Below, piece after piece: positions 25,827-35,621 of a DNA stretch of 64,000 nt. Both the position numbers and the translations under genes were made by a program. The notes under the pieces were generated by a model. It was not told the DNA's origin, searched no databases, and saw only the letters and a list, made by a program, of their open reading frames with translations. The stretch spans positions 89,612-153,611 of the forward strand of contig CAWDJZ010000018.1 in NCBI GenBank assembly GCA_963802765.1, given 5' to 3'. Source of the stretch: Gaiellasilicea sp963802765 (GTDB taxonomy: Bacteria; Actinomycetota; Thermoleophilia; Gaiellales; Gaiellaceae). Each line of letters opens with the position of its first letter. Position 1 is the stretch's first letter.

Positions 25827-26966
25827 ATGGCGGAGGCGAGGGTCAGCACGACGGCCGTCCGGCGGCTGGCGGTCGTGGCGCAGGGCTACACGGGTCGCTA
25901 CCGCCGCGCCACCCGAACGAGCGTCGAGGAGGCGATCCGGCGCCTCTCTTGCGTCCAGCTCGACTCGATCTCGACCGTCGAGCGGAGCCATCGGATCGCG
26001 TTGACGAGCCGGATCGGCGACTACCCGGCCGACGCGATCTCGCGGCTCCTCGCGGGCGGGCGCATCTTCGAGTTCTGGGCCCACGAGGCGTGCCTGCTCC
26101 CGATCGAGTCCTGGCCGCTCTTCCAGCACGCGAGGGAGAACGGCGGCCGGGGCTGGTACGGGAGCGTCGGCAAGACGCATCCCCACCTGGCGGACGAGAT
26201 CCTCGCGGAGATCCGCGAGCGCGGGCCTTTGGCGTCGCGTCACTTCGAGGGCGAGGCGAAGGGTGGAATGTGGAACTGGAAGCCGGCAAAGGCGATGCTC
26301 GAGCGGCTCTGGAACCACGGCGACCTCGTGATCGCGGGCCGCGACGGCTTCCAGCGCGTCTACGAGCTGGCGGAGCGGGTGATCCCGCGGCCGCTGCTGG
26401 AGGCGCCCGCGCTCTCCGAGCGCGAGGTGCTGCGCACATTCGCCGAGCAGGCGGTCCGGGCCCGTGGCGTGCTCACGGACGCCGGCGTGAAGGAGCACTG
26501 GCGGCTGAAGGGCGGCGTCGCCCGGGTGAGGCCGGTCGTCGACGAGCTCGTCGCCGAGGGTCGGCTGCGCCGGTTGCGGGTCGGCGACGGCGGCGCGGAC
26601 GTCCTCGTCGCCGCGGACGCCAATCTGGACCGGCCGCCGCCGCGAGCCGCCGTCCTGCTCACCCCGTTCGACAACCTGCTCTGGGACCGGCCGTTCGCGA
26701 GCCGGATCCTCGGCTTCGAACACCTGATCGAGGTCTACAAGCCGGCGCCGCAGCGGCGGTACGGCTACTACGTGCTCCCGTTCCTCCGCGGCGATCGCAT
26801 CGTCGGCCGTGCCGATCTCAAGTCGGAACGGCAGGACGGCCGCCTGGTCGTGCGCGCGTTCCACCGTGAGGACGGCGTGCGCGCCTCGGGCGCGCTCGAC
26901 GATGCGCTCGACCGGGCGCTCCACCGGCTCGCCCGCTCGATCGGGCTCGAGGAGGTGAAGCGATGA
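25827..26966 (+). CDS. YcaQ/AlkX-family winged-helix DNA glycosylase-like protein
   Basis: About 379 residues of the HTH_42 (winged helix) family; E. coli YcaQ/AlkX unhooks interstrand DNA crosslinks. Visible blocks: VQLDSISTVERSHRIALTSRIG (the QxD motif, here VQLDSIS), FEFWAHEACLLP, ESWPLF, HFEG, and the C-terminal LLTPFDNLLWDR and YGYYVLPFL. ATG 25827 is favoured by the leaderless promoter; ATG 25806 lies upstream of the hexamer. Its stop overlaps the start of a paralogue. A repair role is inferred from the family. Confidence 0.85.
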   Translation: MAEARVSTTAVRRLAVVAQGYTGRYRRATRTSVEEAIRRLSCVQLDSISTVERSHRIALTSRIGDYPADAISRLLAGGRIFEFWAHEACLLPIESWPLFQHARENGGRGWYGSVGKTHPHLADEILAEIRERGPLASRHFEGEAKGGMWNWKPAKAMLERLWNHGDLVIAGRDGFQRVYELAERVIPRPLLEAPALSEREVLRTFAEQAVRARGVLTDAGVKEHWRLKGGVARVRPVVDELVAEGRLRRLRVGDGGADVLVAADANLDRPPPRAAVLLTPFDNLLWDRPFASRILGFEHLIEVYKPAPQRRYGYYVLPFLRGDRIVGRADLKSERQDGRLVVRAFHREDGVRASGALDDALDRALHRLARSIGLEEVKR

Positions 26967-27958
26967 AGGTGAGCGTCGAGGAGGCGCGCCGGATCGCGGT
27001 GCGCGCACAGGCGCTCGACGGGAGCGCCGACGGCGTGCTCGAGACCGTGCGCCGGCTGGGCTTCCTGCAGATCGACACCGTCCAGCCTGTCGAGCGGCCG
27101 CAGCACCTCGTCCTCTTCAGCCGCCTCGGTCCCCGCTACGACCGGGCCGAGCTCGACCGGCTGCTCTGGGAGGAGCGCGTCCTCTTCGAGTGGGCCGCGT
27201 TCATCTACCCGATCGAGTACCTGCCGATCGTGAGGGCCCGGATCCGGCGCTTCCGCCGCGAGCGGCGCACCAAAGACCAGCGCTGGGTGCGCGAGTTCCT
27301 GACGACGAACCGAGCGTTCCGCCGCTACGTCCTCCGCGAGCTGGAGCGCAACGGGCCGATGCTCTCCCGCAACTTCGAGGACCGCGCCAAGGAGGAGAAG
27401 CGCGACCACCGCTGGTGGGGGTCGCGCATGGTGGGGCTGATGCTGCTCTCGCTGCACCTGTACGGCGAGATCACGGTCGTCGGGCGGCGGGGCGGCGAGC
27501 GGCTCTGGGACCTCACAGAACGTTGGTGGCCCAAGACCGAGACGGTCTCGATCCGCGACGCCGACCGGATCCGGGACGAGCGGCAGTTGCGCAACCAGGG
27601 CGTCCGGCTCGTGAAGGGCGGGTGGGAGGCGCACCCGGACGCGGTCGACGGGCCCGTGCCCGACCGCGCCGTCCTTCTCTCGCCGTTCGACCGGCTCGTC
27701 TACGACCGCGACCGCGCCGAGGCGCTCTGGGGCTTCCGCTACCGACTCGAGATGTTCGTCCCAAAGGCCAAGCGCGAGTACGGCTACTACGTGCTGCCGC
27801 TGCTCGTCGGGGACGAGCTCGTCGGCCGCGCGGAGCCGCGCTTCGATCGCAAGACAGGCACGCTCGAGCTGCTCGGCGCCTGGGGTGACACGTCGCGCCT
27901 CGACGAGGCGCTCGGGGAGCTCGCCGCCTGGCTGGGCGCCGCTAGCATCAACCGCTAG
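26963..27958 (+). CDS. second YcaQ/AlkX-family winged-helix protein
   Basis: A 331-residue paralogue of the upstream gene. It shows the same landmarks: LGFLQIDTVQPVERPQHLVLFSRLG (canonical QID motif), FEWAAFIYPIEYLP, RNFEDRA, LLSPFDRLVYDRDR and YGYYVLPLLVGDELVGR. The ATG overlaps the previous stop (ATGA), so both proteins are produced together, perhaps as a pair with different lesion range or as a complex. Intact. The next gene starts 4 bases after the stop. Confidence 0.87.
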   Translation: MKVSVEEARRIAVRAQALDGSADGVLETVRRLGFLQIDTVQPVERPQHLVLFSRLGPRYDRAELDRLLWEERVLFEWAAFIYPIEYLPIVRARIRRFRRERRTKDQRWVREFLTTNRAFRRYVLRELERNGPMLSRNFEDRAKEEKRDHRWWGSRMVGLMLLSLHLYGEITVVGRRGGERLWDLTERWWPKTETVSIRDADRIRDERQLRNQGVRLVKGGWEAHPDAVDGPVPDRAVLLSPFDRLVYDRDRAEALWGFRYRLEMFVPKAKREYGYYVLPLLVGDELVGRAEPRFDRKTGTLELLGAWGDTSRLDEALGELAAWLGAASINR

Positions 27959-27962
27959 CATC

Positions 27963-29124
27963 ATGAATCCCGAAGAGACAGCGTTCGAGACCCGCGCCAT
28001 CCACGACTGGCCAGGAGCCCGATCCAGCCACCGGCGCGCTCATCACGCCGATCTACCAGACGTCCACCTTCGTCCAGGATGCGGTCGGCGTGAACAAGGG
28101 GTACGACTACGCGCGCGTGGCGAACCCGACCCGCACGGCGCTGCAGGCCGCGCTCGCCTCGCTCGAGAACGCCGCGCACGGAATCGCCTTCTCCTCCGGC
28201 CTCGGCGCGACGACGACGCTGATGCACCTCGTCAACCCGGGCGAGCGCGTCGTCCTGATCGCCGACGTCTACGGCGGCGTCTACCGGATGACGTCGCAGG
28301 TCTACGAGCCGAAGGGCTACGTGTTCGAGTACCTGCCGGCGCCGGAGTTCGCGAACCTCGCCGACCACCTCGACGAGCGCACGCGTCTGGTCTGGGTCGA
28401 GAGCCCGTCCAACCCGATGCTGAACGTCGTGGACATCGCGGCCGCCGCGAAGGCGGCGCACGCCGCCGGCGCGATCCTCGTCGTCGACAACACGTTCGCG
28501 ACGCCGTACCTGCAAAGTCCGCTCGACCTCGGCGCCGACGTCGTCCTGCATTCGACGACGAAGTACCTCGGCGGCCACTCCGACGTGATCGGCGGCTTCG
28601 TCGCCACGAACGACCCGACGATCGCGGAGCGCCTCTACTTCCTGCAGAAGTCGCTCGGCGCCGTCCCCGGCCCCTTCGACGCGTGGCTCGTCCTGCGCGG
28701 GCTGAAGACACTGGCGCTGCGGATGCAGCGCCACAGCGAGAACGCGCGCGCGATCGCGGCCTGGCTCGTCGAGCAGCCGGGCGTCGAGCAGGTGCTCTAC
28801 CCGGGGCTGCCGACGCACCCCGGGCACGAGATCGCCGCGCGGCAGATGCGCGACTTCGGCGGGATGATGTCCTTCCTCGCCGAGTCGGAGGACGCGGCGC
28901 TGGAGCTCGTCGAACGGACGAAGCTCTTCCGGCTGGCGGAGTCGCTCGGCGGCGTCGAGAGCCTGATCGAGCACCCGGCCCGGATGACGCACGCATCGAC
29001 GGCGGACGCCCCGTTCGCCGCGCCGGCGAACCTCGTCCGCCTCTCGGTCGGGATCGAGTCGGTGGACGACCTCATCGCGGACCTCGAGCAAGCTCTGGTC
29101 CCGGTCGCCGCGCACGCCAAGTAA
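27963..29124 (+). CDS. cystathionine gamma-synthase/lyase family PLP enzyme (frameshifted)
   Basis: About 386 residues, trans-sulfuration PLP family. It begins MNPEETAFETRAIH, then the frame is shifted by one extra base near 28008, after which LITPIYQTSTFVQD, YDYARVANPTRTALQAAL, FSSGLGATTTL, the PLP lysine in LHSTTKYLGGHSD, GAVPGPFDAWLVLRGLKTL and SLGGVESLIEHPARMTH follow to the stop. The last block and the R in NPTR fix the family. It may make or cleave cystathionine. The stop lies in a 21-base palindrome. Confidence 0.88.
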
Positions 29125-29138
29125 CAGACTGTTACTTG
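29118..29138. repeat. perfect 21-bp palindrome between two genes
   Basis: CAAGTAACA (29118-29126) and TGTTACTTG (29130-29138) are perfect reverse complements around GAC. The TAA stop of the upstream enzyme lies in the left arm and a candidate TTG start of the next gene (29136) at the end of the right arm. It could be an operator for the metallohydrolase gene or a weak terminator. Confidence 0.6.
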
Positions 29139-29983
29139 GATCCCTTCGCCGAGCCGATCGACCTCCACCACGCGGGCGCGGCCCGGACGGTCGGCGTCTA
29201 CCTCGCTGGACACCTCTGCGGGCCTCGCCCTGTTCGACTGCGGGCCCTCCAGCTGCATCCCGGCCCTCAAGGCCGGGCTCGCCGAGCGGGGGCACGGGCT
29301 CGGCGACGTGAAGCACCTGCTGCTCTCGCACATCCATCTCGACCATGCCGGCGCCGCCGGGTCGCTGGTGCGCGAGCACCCCGAGCTCCAGGTGTGGGTC
29401 TCCGAGGTCGGCGCGCCGCACCTCGTCGACCCCGCCCGGCTGGAGCGAAGCGCGAGGCGGATCTACGGCGACACGTTCGACGAGCTCTGGGGCGAGCTGG
29501 CGCCCGTCCCCGAGGGGAACGTGTTGCGTCGCGGGCGAGCGTGCGGTCGGGCTCGAGGTCTTCCCGGCGCCGGGCCACGCCTCGCACCACATCTGCTACT
29601 TCGACGGCACGACGTTGTACGCGGGCGACGCCGCGGGCGTCCGGATCCAGCCGAGCCGGTCGGTGCTGCCGCCGACGCCGCCTCCGGACGTGGACGTGGA
29701 GGCGTGGTACCGCACGTTCGAGGAGATCGAGCGACGGGCACCCGAACGGCTGGCGCTGATCCACTTCGGCTTCGCCGAGGACGTCGCCCGGCACCTCGCC
29801 GAGCTGCGTCAGCGGCTCGACACGTGGTCGCGACGGGTCGAGCGGGGCGCCTCTGAGGAGGAGTTCATCGCCGCCGCAAAACGCGACCTGCCGCCGGACG
29901 AGGCGGACGGCTACGACCGAGCGATGCCGTTCTGGCAGTCGTACGCGGGGCTGAAGCGCTACTGGGAGACGCGTGCGGCGTAG
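29136..29983 (+). CDS. MBL-fold metallohydrolase (two frameshifts)
   Basis: A metallo-beta-lactamase-fold hydrolase of about 280 residues. The metal site HIHLDHAG is in LLSHIHLDHAGAAG; further ligands are H in APGHASHHICY, D in LYAGDAAGV and H in LALIHFGF. Two frame changes (near 29215 and 29520) separate three pieces that match one protein. No ATG is near; TTG at 29136 follows the CGS stop by 11 bases. The class (glyoxalase II, lactonase or other) cannot be told. It overlaps the MFS start. Confidence 0.8.
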
Positions 29984-31220
29984 CGGCATCGCGCCGCTGC
30001 GCGAGCGCGAGTTCCGCCTCCTCTTCGCCGGCCGCACCACCTCGCTCGTCGGCAGCGCGATCGCGCCGGTCGCGCTCGCCTTCGCCGTCCTCGACCTGAC
30101 CGGCTCGAAGACCGACCTCGGCCTGATTCTCGCCGCACGCGAGATCCCGTTGATCGTCTTCCTGCTCGCCGGCGGCATCTGGGCCGATCGCCTGCCGCGC
30201 AACCGGGTGATGGTGGGCGCGAACGTCGTCAGCGGCGCTCGCGCAGGGCACCGCCGCGGCGCTGCTGATCACCGGCAACGCGGAGATCTGGCACCTCGCC
30301 GCGCTCGCGGCCGTGAACGGGAGCGCCACCGCGTTCTACTTCCCCGCCTCGGCCGGTGTGATCCCGCAGACGGTGCCGGCGCCGATCCTCCAGCAGGCGA
30401 ACGCGCTGCTGCGCACTGGCGATGAACTCGGCGATGATCGGCGGCGCCGCGATCGCGGGCTTCCTCGTCGCCGCGTTCGGCCCGGGCTGGGCGATCGCGG
30501 TCGACGCCGGCACCTTTCTGCTCGGCGCGGTCTTCGTCGCTCGATGCGCATCTCCGCCGTCGCTCCGAGACGAGCGCCCGGCTTCGTGTCGGACCTCGCC
30601 GCCGGCTGGCGCGAGTTCCGGAGCACGGACCTGGCTCTGGGCGATCGTGCTCCAGTTCTCGTTCCTCCTGATGGTGTGCCTGGGCGCGTTCACGGTGCTC
30701 GGCCCCGTCGTCGCGGACGAGGAGCTGGGCGGACCGAAGGCCTGGGGCGCGATCCTGACGGGACAGGCCGCGGGCTTCGTCGCCGGCGGCCTGCTCAGCT
30801 TCCGTTTCCGGCCGCGGCGGATGCTCCTCGCGGCGACGCTCGCGATCCTCCTGCTGCCTGCCCGCTCGATCGCACTCGGCGTGCCGGCCTCCGTGCCGGT
30901 CTCTCGTCGCGACCGCATTCGTCGCCGGCATCGGGAGCGAGATCTTCGGCGTGCTCTGGCACACGACGATGCAGCAGGAGATCCCGCCGGAGAAGCTCTC
31001 CCGCGTCTACTCCTACGACGCACTCGGTTCGATCGGCCTCGTCCCGATCGGGTATGTGCTCGCCGGGCCGATCGCGGACGCGATCGGCGTGCGCGCGACG
31101 CTCTGGGGCGCGGCCGCAGTCGGCATCGCCGTCACGCTCGCCGTCCTCCTCGTGCGCGACGTCAGGACCCTCGAGCGACGTGTCGGGGTGCAGCCGGTGG
31201 CCGCTACGCCCACCCTGTAA
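29973..31220 (+). pseudogene. MFS transporter, broken by at least five frameshifts
   Basis: Fragments in all three frames align as one 12-helix MFS exporter (MDR/enterobactin-exporter-like): REFRLLFAGRTTSLVGSAIAPVALAFAVLD, WADRLPRNRVMVGANVVS, FYFPASAGVIPQTVP, MIGGAAIAGFLVAAFGPGWAI, LTGQAAGFVAGGLLSFRFRPRR, EIFGVLWHTTMQQEIPPEKL, LVPIGYVLAGPIADAIG. Frame changes fall near 30238, 30416, 30541, 30636 and 30903. Each fragment is well conserved, which points to sequence error as much as decay. Start is GTG 29973, 11 bases inside the MBL gene. Confidence 0.75.
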
Positions 31221-32507
31221 CCAGCCAGCGGCGACCTGCGAAGCGCCACGACATCAGCGCGAGGCGGACGAGGATCAGGACGACGAGCGCCGCCCAGACC
31301 CCGACGATGCCCCAGTCGAAGGCGATCGCGGCCAGGGAGACGACGGCGGAGGCGGCGAAGGCACCCACCATCGACCAGGCGAGGAACGGCCCGTCGCTGG
31401 CGCCGATCAGGATCCCGTCGAGCGCGAAGACGGCTCCGTTGAGCGGCTGCATGAGGGCGAAGAGGAACCAGATCGCCTGCGTGCGCTCGACGACGAGCTC
31501 GTCGCTCGTGAAGGCGTAGGGCAACACGCCCTCGACCGCGAGCATCACGGCGGCGAAGGCGAGCCCGGCGTAGACGGAGAGCCAGATCATCCGCGAGCTT
31601 GCCTCGTAGGCGTGTTCGGTGTCGCCCGCGCCGAGGCCGCGGCCGACGATCACCTGGCCGGCGATCGCGATCGCGTCGAGCACGAACGCGAGGAAGATCC
31701 AGAGCTGGAACGCGATCTGGTGCGCGGCGATCGACGCGTCGCCGAACCGGGTCACGATCGCGCCGGCGAGCGTGAAGGCCGCCATCAGCGCCGCGGTGCG
31801 GATGAAGATGTACCGGCCCACCTTCACGAGCCGGCGCATCAGCCGCAGGCGCGGGTGCAGGTCTGCCGCGCGCCGAGCGGACGAGCACGACCACGAACGC
31901 CGCGCCCATCCCCGCCTGGGCGATCACGGTTCCCCAGGCGGAGCCCTCGATGCCCCAGTCGAAGCCGTAGACGAAGAGCACCTCGAGGATCGCATTCGCG
32001 ACGTTGCCCGCGATCAGGATGAGCAGCGGCGTGCGCAGGTCGGCGACGCCGCGCAGGTACCCCTGCGAGCCGATCGCGATGAACGCGAACGGCAGCCCGA
32101 GCGAGACGATCCGCAGATAGGTGACCGCGTAGTCGGCCGTCGCACCGGAGCCGCCCATCAGCTCCACGACCGCGGGCGCGAACGCGACGAGCAGCCCGGT
32201 CAGCGCGATGCCCACCCCGAGGCAGAGCCAGAGGGCCTGACCTCCGAGCTGCCTCGCCGCCTGCTCCTCGCCGGCGCCGGAGGCGCGACCGACCTGCGCC
32301 GTCGTTCCGTACTGGAGGAAGTTGAAGATCGCGAAGAGCGTCGAGAGTACGACCGCCGCGATCCCGAGCGCGGCGAGCTGCGAGCGGCCGAGGTGCCCGA
32401 CGATGGCCGTGTCGACGAGGATGTAGGTCGGCTCGGCCGCGAGCGCGCCGAGCGCCGGGACCGCGAGCCGGAGGATCTCCCGGTCGTACTTGCTGCGCAG
32501 CGCGCAT
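31204..32507 (-). CDS. MATE-family multidrug/toxin efflux transporter (frameshifted)
   Basis: A 12-helix cation-coupled exporter of about 430 residues. After ATG 32507 the family sequence SKYDREILRLAVPALGALAAEPTYILVDTAIVGHLG appears only after a frame change within the first 10 codons. A second break is near 31865, before MRRLVKVGRYIFIRTAALMAAFTLAG. Other MATE landmarks are FLQYGTTAQVGRASG and LRIVSLGLPFAFIAIGSQGYLRG. Its 3' end overlaps the MFS gene on the other strand by 17 bases. Confidence 0.8.
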
Positions 32508-32666
32508 CACGTGGCCCCGCGAGACGCCCTCAGCCCGGCACGTGGATGCAGCAGCCATCACGAGCAGCGTAAGCACGACCGAGAGCGCGAGAGATGCGAG
32601 CAGCCCCACGGCCTCCACGTGACGGGGCGTTTCCGGCTCCTTCTGAGGGGGGACGAGTGCCGGGAC

Positions 32667-33157
32667 GTGAATCCCGAGAAGCGGCTGAGGATCTACCTGA
32701 ACGACCATCTGGCAGGCTCGGTCGCGGGCTGCGAGCTGGCGAAAAGAGCGCTCGCGGAGAACGAAGGAAACGATTACGGCCGGCTGCTCGTGCGGGTATT
32801 GGGGGAGATCGAGGAAGACCAGAGGGCTCTACGAGACGTGATGGCGCGGCTCGAGGTTCCGTTGCCCGGCCCAAGCTCGCGGCTGCCTGGGCGGCGGAGA
32901 AGATCGGCCGCCTGAAGCTGAACGGTGAGTTGCGCGGCTACTCGCCCCTGAGCCGGCTGCTGGAGCTCGAGAGCCTCGTCGTCGGCGTGCGGGGGAAGCT
33001 CGCGCTCTGGCGGTCTCTGGAGCAGCTCGCGGCGACCGAACCACGACTGGCGGCGGCCGACTTCGAATCCTTGACGAGGCGTGCGATCGACCAGCAGGAG
33101 GAGCTCGAGTCGTACCGCCTGCAGGCTGCGGCCGACGCTCTGCACGCCTCCGGATAG
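32667..33157 (+). CDS. conserved actinobacterial protein, ferritin-like-type helical (frameshifted)
   Basis: About 163 residues, all-helical. The GTG at 32667 opens NPEKRLRIYLNDHLAGSVAGCELAKRALAEN, then EIEEDQRALRDVMARL; the frame changes near 32870 and continues with KLAAAWAAEKIGRLKLNGEL and the ExxH-lacking LARAYS-like SPLSRLLELESLVVGVRGKLALW. I recall related hypothetical proteins in actinobacteria without known function. The first helix pair is ferritin-like in periodicity, but I see no full metal site. It overlaps the glycosyltransferase gene on the other strand. Confidence 0.6.
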
Positions 33158-34191
33158 GCGCGGGTCTCAGCGGCGAGCGCTGCTTCGTAGGCGGCCACGT
33201 AGTCGGCGACCATCCGCTCCGGCGTGAAGCGCTCCTCGACGTCGCGGCGTAGCTCGGCCGGATCGAGGGCGTCGGCCGCCTCCAAGGCGCCCGCCATGCC
33301 GCTCCAGTCGTCCACGATGATCCCCGTGCGGCCGTCGTCGATCACCTCGGGCACGGCGCCCCAGCGTGTTGCGATCACCGGCGTGCCGCACGCCATCGAC
33401 TCGATCATCACGAGGCCGAAGGGCTCCTCCCACGAGATCGGGAAGAGCGTCGCGCGCGCGTGCTGGAAGAGCTCCACCTTCTCGCCGTGCGAGACCTCGC
33501 CGACGTACTCGCGGTCCCCGTCGAGGTGCGGCTTCACGAGCGCGTCGAAGTACTCCCGCTCGGCCGGCTCGGCGCACTTGCCCGCGAGCTTCAGCGGCAG
33601 GCCCGCCTCGAGCGCGACCGCCACGGCTCGGTGCGCTCCCTTGTCGGGGCTCATCCGGCCGACGAAGAGCAGGAAGTCGCCGCGCTCGCGCCGGTACGGG
33701 TAGACGGAGAGGTCGAGCGCGTTCGGGACGTTCGCGACCCACGGCAGCTGCGGACGCGGCCTCCGCTGACTGAGCGAGAGCGAGATCAGCCGTGCCTTCG
33801 GCGCCATCTGCACGACCCGCTCGTATAGATCTCCGGGATGGCCGTCGACGGGCCCGTGGACCGTGTGGACGAACGGCGTCGGCAGCAGGCCGCCGAGCGA
33901 GAGCCCCATCAGGCCGGTGTGGTCGTGGATGACGTCGAAGTCCTCGTGCCGCGAGAAGCAGTGGAGCGCGTGCTGGAGCTCCCAGAACGTCTGGCCGATC
34001 CGCTCGCTCGGCGCTTCCTCGAAGACGGCGGCGAGCTTCGCGCGCGTGCGCGAGTCGCCCGAGGCGAAGAGCGTGACGTCGTGGCCGGCGTCGGCGAGCC
34101 CGTCGGCGAGCAGCGAGACGACCCACTCGATCCCGCCGTAGCCGGAGGGAGGAACGGCGAACCAGACCGGGCTCAGCACTGCGACTCGCAA
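32938..34191 (-). CDS. glycosyltransferase family 4 protein
   Basis: A GT-B fold transferase, about 417 codons. N-terminal LSPVWFAVPPSGYGGIEWVVSLLADGLADAGHDVTLFASGDS, FDVIHDHTG, and the C-terminal nucleotide-sugar domain with LLFVGRMSPDKGAHRAVAVA and the EX7E motif in EEPFGLVMIESMACGTPVIAT. TTG 34191 is the only start close to the conserved N-terminus. The last ~75 codons after AAYEAALAAE run antisense through the neighbouring gene and are not conserved-looking, so the true stop was probably lost by an indel near 33160. Acceptor unknown. Confidence 0.88.
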   Translation of the reverse strand: MRVAVLSPVWFAVPPSGYGGIEWVVSLLADGLADAGHDVTLFASGDSRTRAKLAAVFEEAPSERIGQTFWELQHALHCFSRHEDFDVIHDHTGLMGLSLGGLLPTPFVHTVHGPVDGHPGDLYERVVQMAPKARLISLSLSQRRPRPQLPWVANVPNALDLSVYPYRRERGDFLLFVGRMSPDKGAHRAVAVALEAGLPLKLAGKCAEPAEREYFDALVKPHLDGDREYVGEVSHGEKVELFQHARATLFPISWEEPFGLVMIESMACGTPVIATRWGAVPEVIDDGRTGIIVDDWSGMAGALEAADALDPAELRRDVEERFTPERMVADYVAAYEAALAAETRAYPEACRASAAACRRYDSSSSCWSIARLVKDSKSAAASRGSVAASCSRDRQSASFPRTPTTRLSSSSSRLRGE

Positions 34192-34255
34192 CGAGTTCCG
34201 TTGCCGCCTCAAGCGAACGCCAACCCTGCGAAGCGGTCGACGCGTATTCCGGGCT

Positions 34256-35311
34256 TTACAGCTCCTCGCGCGTCCCCGCGAGCGTGGCGAACTCTCGGAC
34301 GCGCAGCGGTCCGCCCGCCTCCGCATCGAGTGGCGGCGTCGGACCGCCCGCTCGATCGCGGATCCCCTCGACGAGCTCCCGCAATGTGTCGAGCGCGCCG
34401 CGTCTCGGCGCCCAGCCGAGCTCCGCCCGCGCGCGCGTCGCGTCGAGCAGGGGCGTCTTCAGGCCGAGATCGAGCCAGCCGGGTGGGCTCGGCTGCAACC
34501 GCAACCGCCAGGCAGCCTCCATCGCGGCGCGGACCACGCCGGGCGGAAGGAGCAGAGGCCGCGCCTCGAGCACGGCCGCGAACGCATCCGCCTCGAGGAC
34601 CGGCTCCGCGGCGACGTTGAACGCGCCGCGCGCCCCGCCGAGTGCCGCGAGGCGGTACGCGTCGGCGACGTCAGCTGCGTGGACGACCTGGAAGCGGAGC
34701 CCGCGCACGGACGGCGCGAACGGGAGCCGTCCACGCCGCAGGAGCAGTGACGGGAGAAGCGGCCCCGCGAAGAGCCGTCGCTGCTCTTGCGCCGAGGCGC
34801 GCTGGAAAATGAGCGCAGGCCGAAGGCGGACGACGCGCGTCCGAGGCTGCTCGTGCTCGAAGCGGTCGAGGCGCCGCTCGACTTCCGCCTTGTGGCGCGC
34901 GTAGAAACTCGTCGCGACACCCTCTCTCGGCCAGGTCTCGTCGACGAGCCGATCCTTCGAGCCGGGCGAGTACACGCCAACCGAGGAGGCGTAGACGAGC
35001 GAGGGGACCCCCGCGCGCGCGACCGCCTCGAAGACGCGCGTCGAGCCGTCGACGTTTGTGCGCGAGAGCTCCTCGAGCCGCCGCGACGGCTGAATCCGCC
35101 ACGCGAGGTGCACGACCGCGTCCGCGCCGCGAAAGAGCGGCTCGAGCTCGGCGTCCTCGATGTCGGCCGCTGCCCAGTCGGTCTTCGCCGGCGCGGTCGC
35201 GGGACGCCTGCGGGCGATACCCAGAATCGAATCGACGGCCGGGTCATCCGCAAGCGCGCGCAACACCGCGGTGCCCACGTTCCCGGTCGCTCCGACGACG
35301 ACGACGCGCAT
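34256..35311 (-). CDS. NAD-dependent epimerase/dehydratase (extended SDR)
   Basis: A 351-residue Rossmann protein. NAD motif GATGNVG is at residues 8-14, D-type contact AAADIEDAELEPLF, catalytic serine in YASSVGVYSPG and the YxxxK pair in FYARHKAEVE. The ATG at 35311 is preferred over 35356, which would add an arginine-rich stretch before the NAD motif. It lies 64 bases upstream of the glycosyltransferase on the same strand, so a sugar-nucleotide or surface-glycan role is plausible but unproven. Confidence 0.85.
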   Translation of the reverse strand: MRVVVVGATGNVGTAVLRALADDPAVDSILGIARRRPATAPAKTDWAAADIEDAELEPLFRGADAVVHLAWRIQPSRRLEELSRTNVDGSTRVFEAVARAGVPSLVYASSVGVYSPGSKDRLVDETWPREGVATSFYARHKAEVERRLDRFEHEQPRTRVVRLRPALIFQRASAQEQRRLFAGPLLPSLLLRRGRLPFAPSVRGLRFQVVHAADVADAYRLAALGGARGAFNVAAEPVLEADAFAAVLEARPLLLPPGVVRAAMEAAWRLRLQPSPPGWLDLGLKTPLLDATRARAELGWAPRRGALDTLRELVEGIRDRAGGPTPPLDAEAGGPLRVREFATLAGTREEL

Positions 35312-35417
35312 GCGTTGGGGGTTGCCGCGGGCGCCGGCCCCGAAACGCCGCCTCACTGATTCACCACAGGCCGCGCAGCAGTTTCGCCCACCTCTGGCGT
35401 GGGCAGATGTCCCGGAG

Positions 35418-35621
35418 ATGGACGGGGTCGAGCTGGTGAGGTCAGCTTCCGCACGGCGCGAGGTTCGCTGCGCCGACTGCGGCTACGGCGCGCTCGTCGG
35501 TGAGCGCTCCGTCAGCTGTCCGATGTGCCACGGCAGTCAATGGCACGAGATTGAGCGCACCGCTCTGCTCGACGAGCTCGGTCCCGGCACCTCTCCCGAG
35601 TCGTCGACACGCGGCTCATAG
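35418..35621 (+). CDS. small zinc-ribbon protein
   Basis: A 67-residue protein with two CxxC knuckles: CADCGYG and CPMCHGSQW, spaced 19 residues, as in rubrerythrin-type or zinc-ribbon regulators. ATG 35418 gives the shortest protein that covers the domain; the frame is open upstream but only antisense to the epimerase. A GGAG lies 4 bases before. It converges with the debranching-enzyme gene, sharing 6 bases (TCATAG). Partner or target unknown. Confidence 0.65.
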   Translation: MDGVELVRSASARREVRCADCGYGALVGERSVSCPMCHGSQWHEIERTALLDELGPGTSPESSTRGS

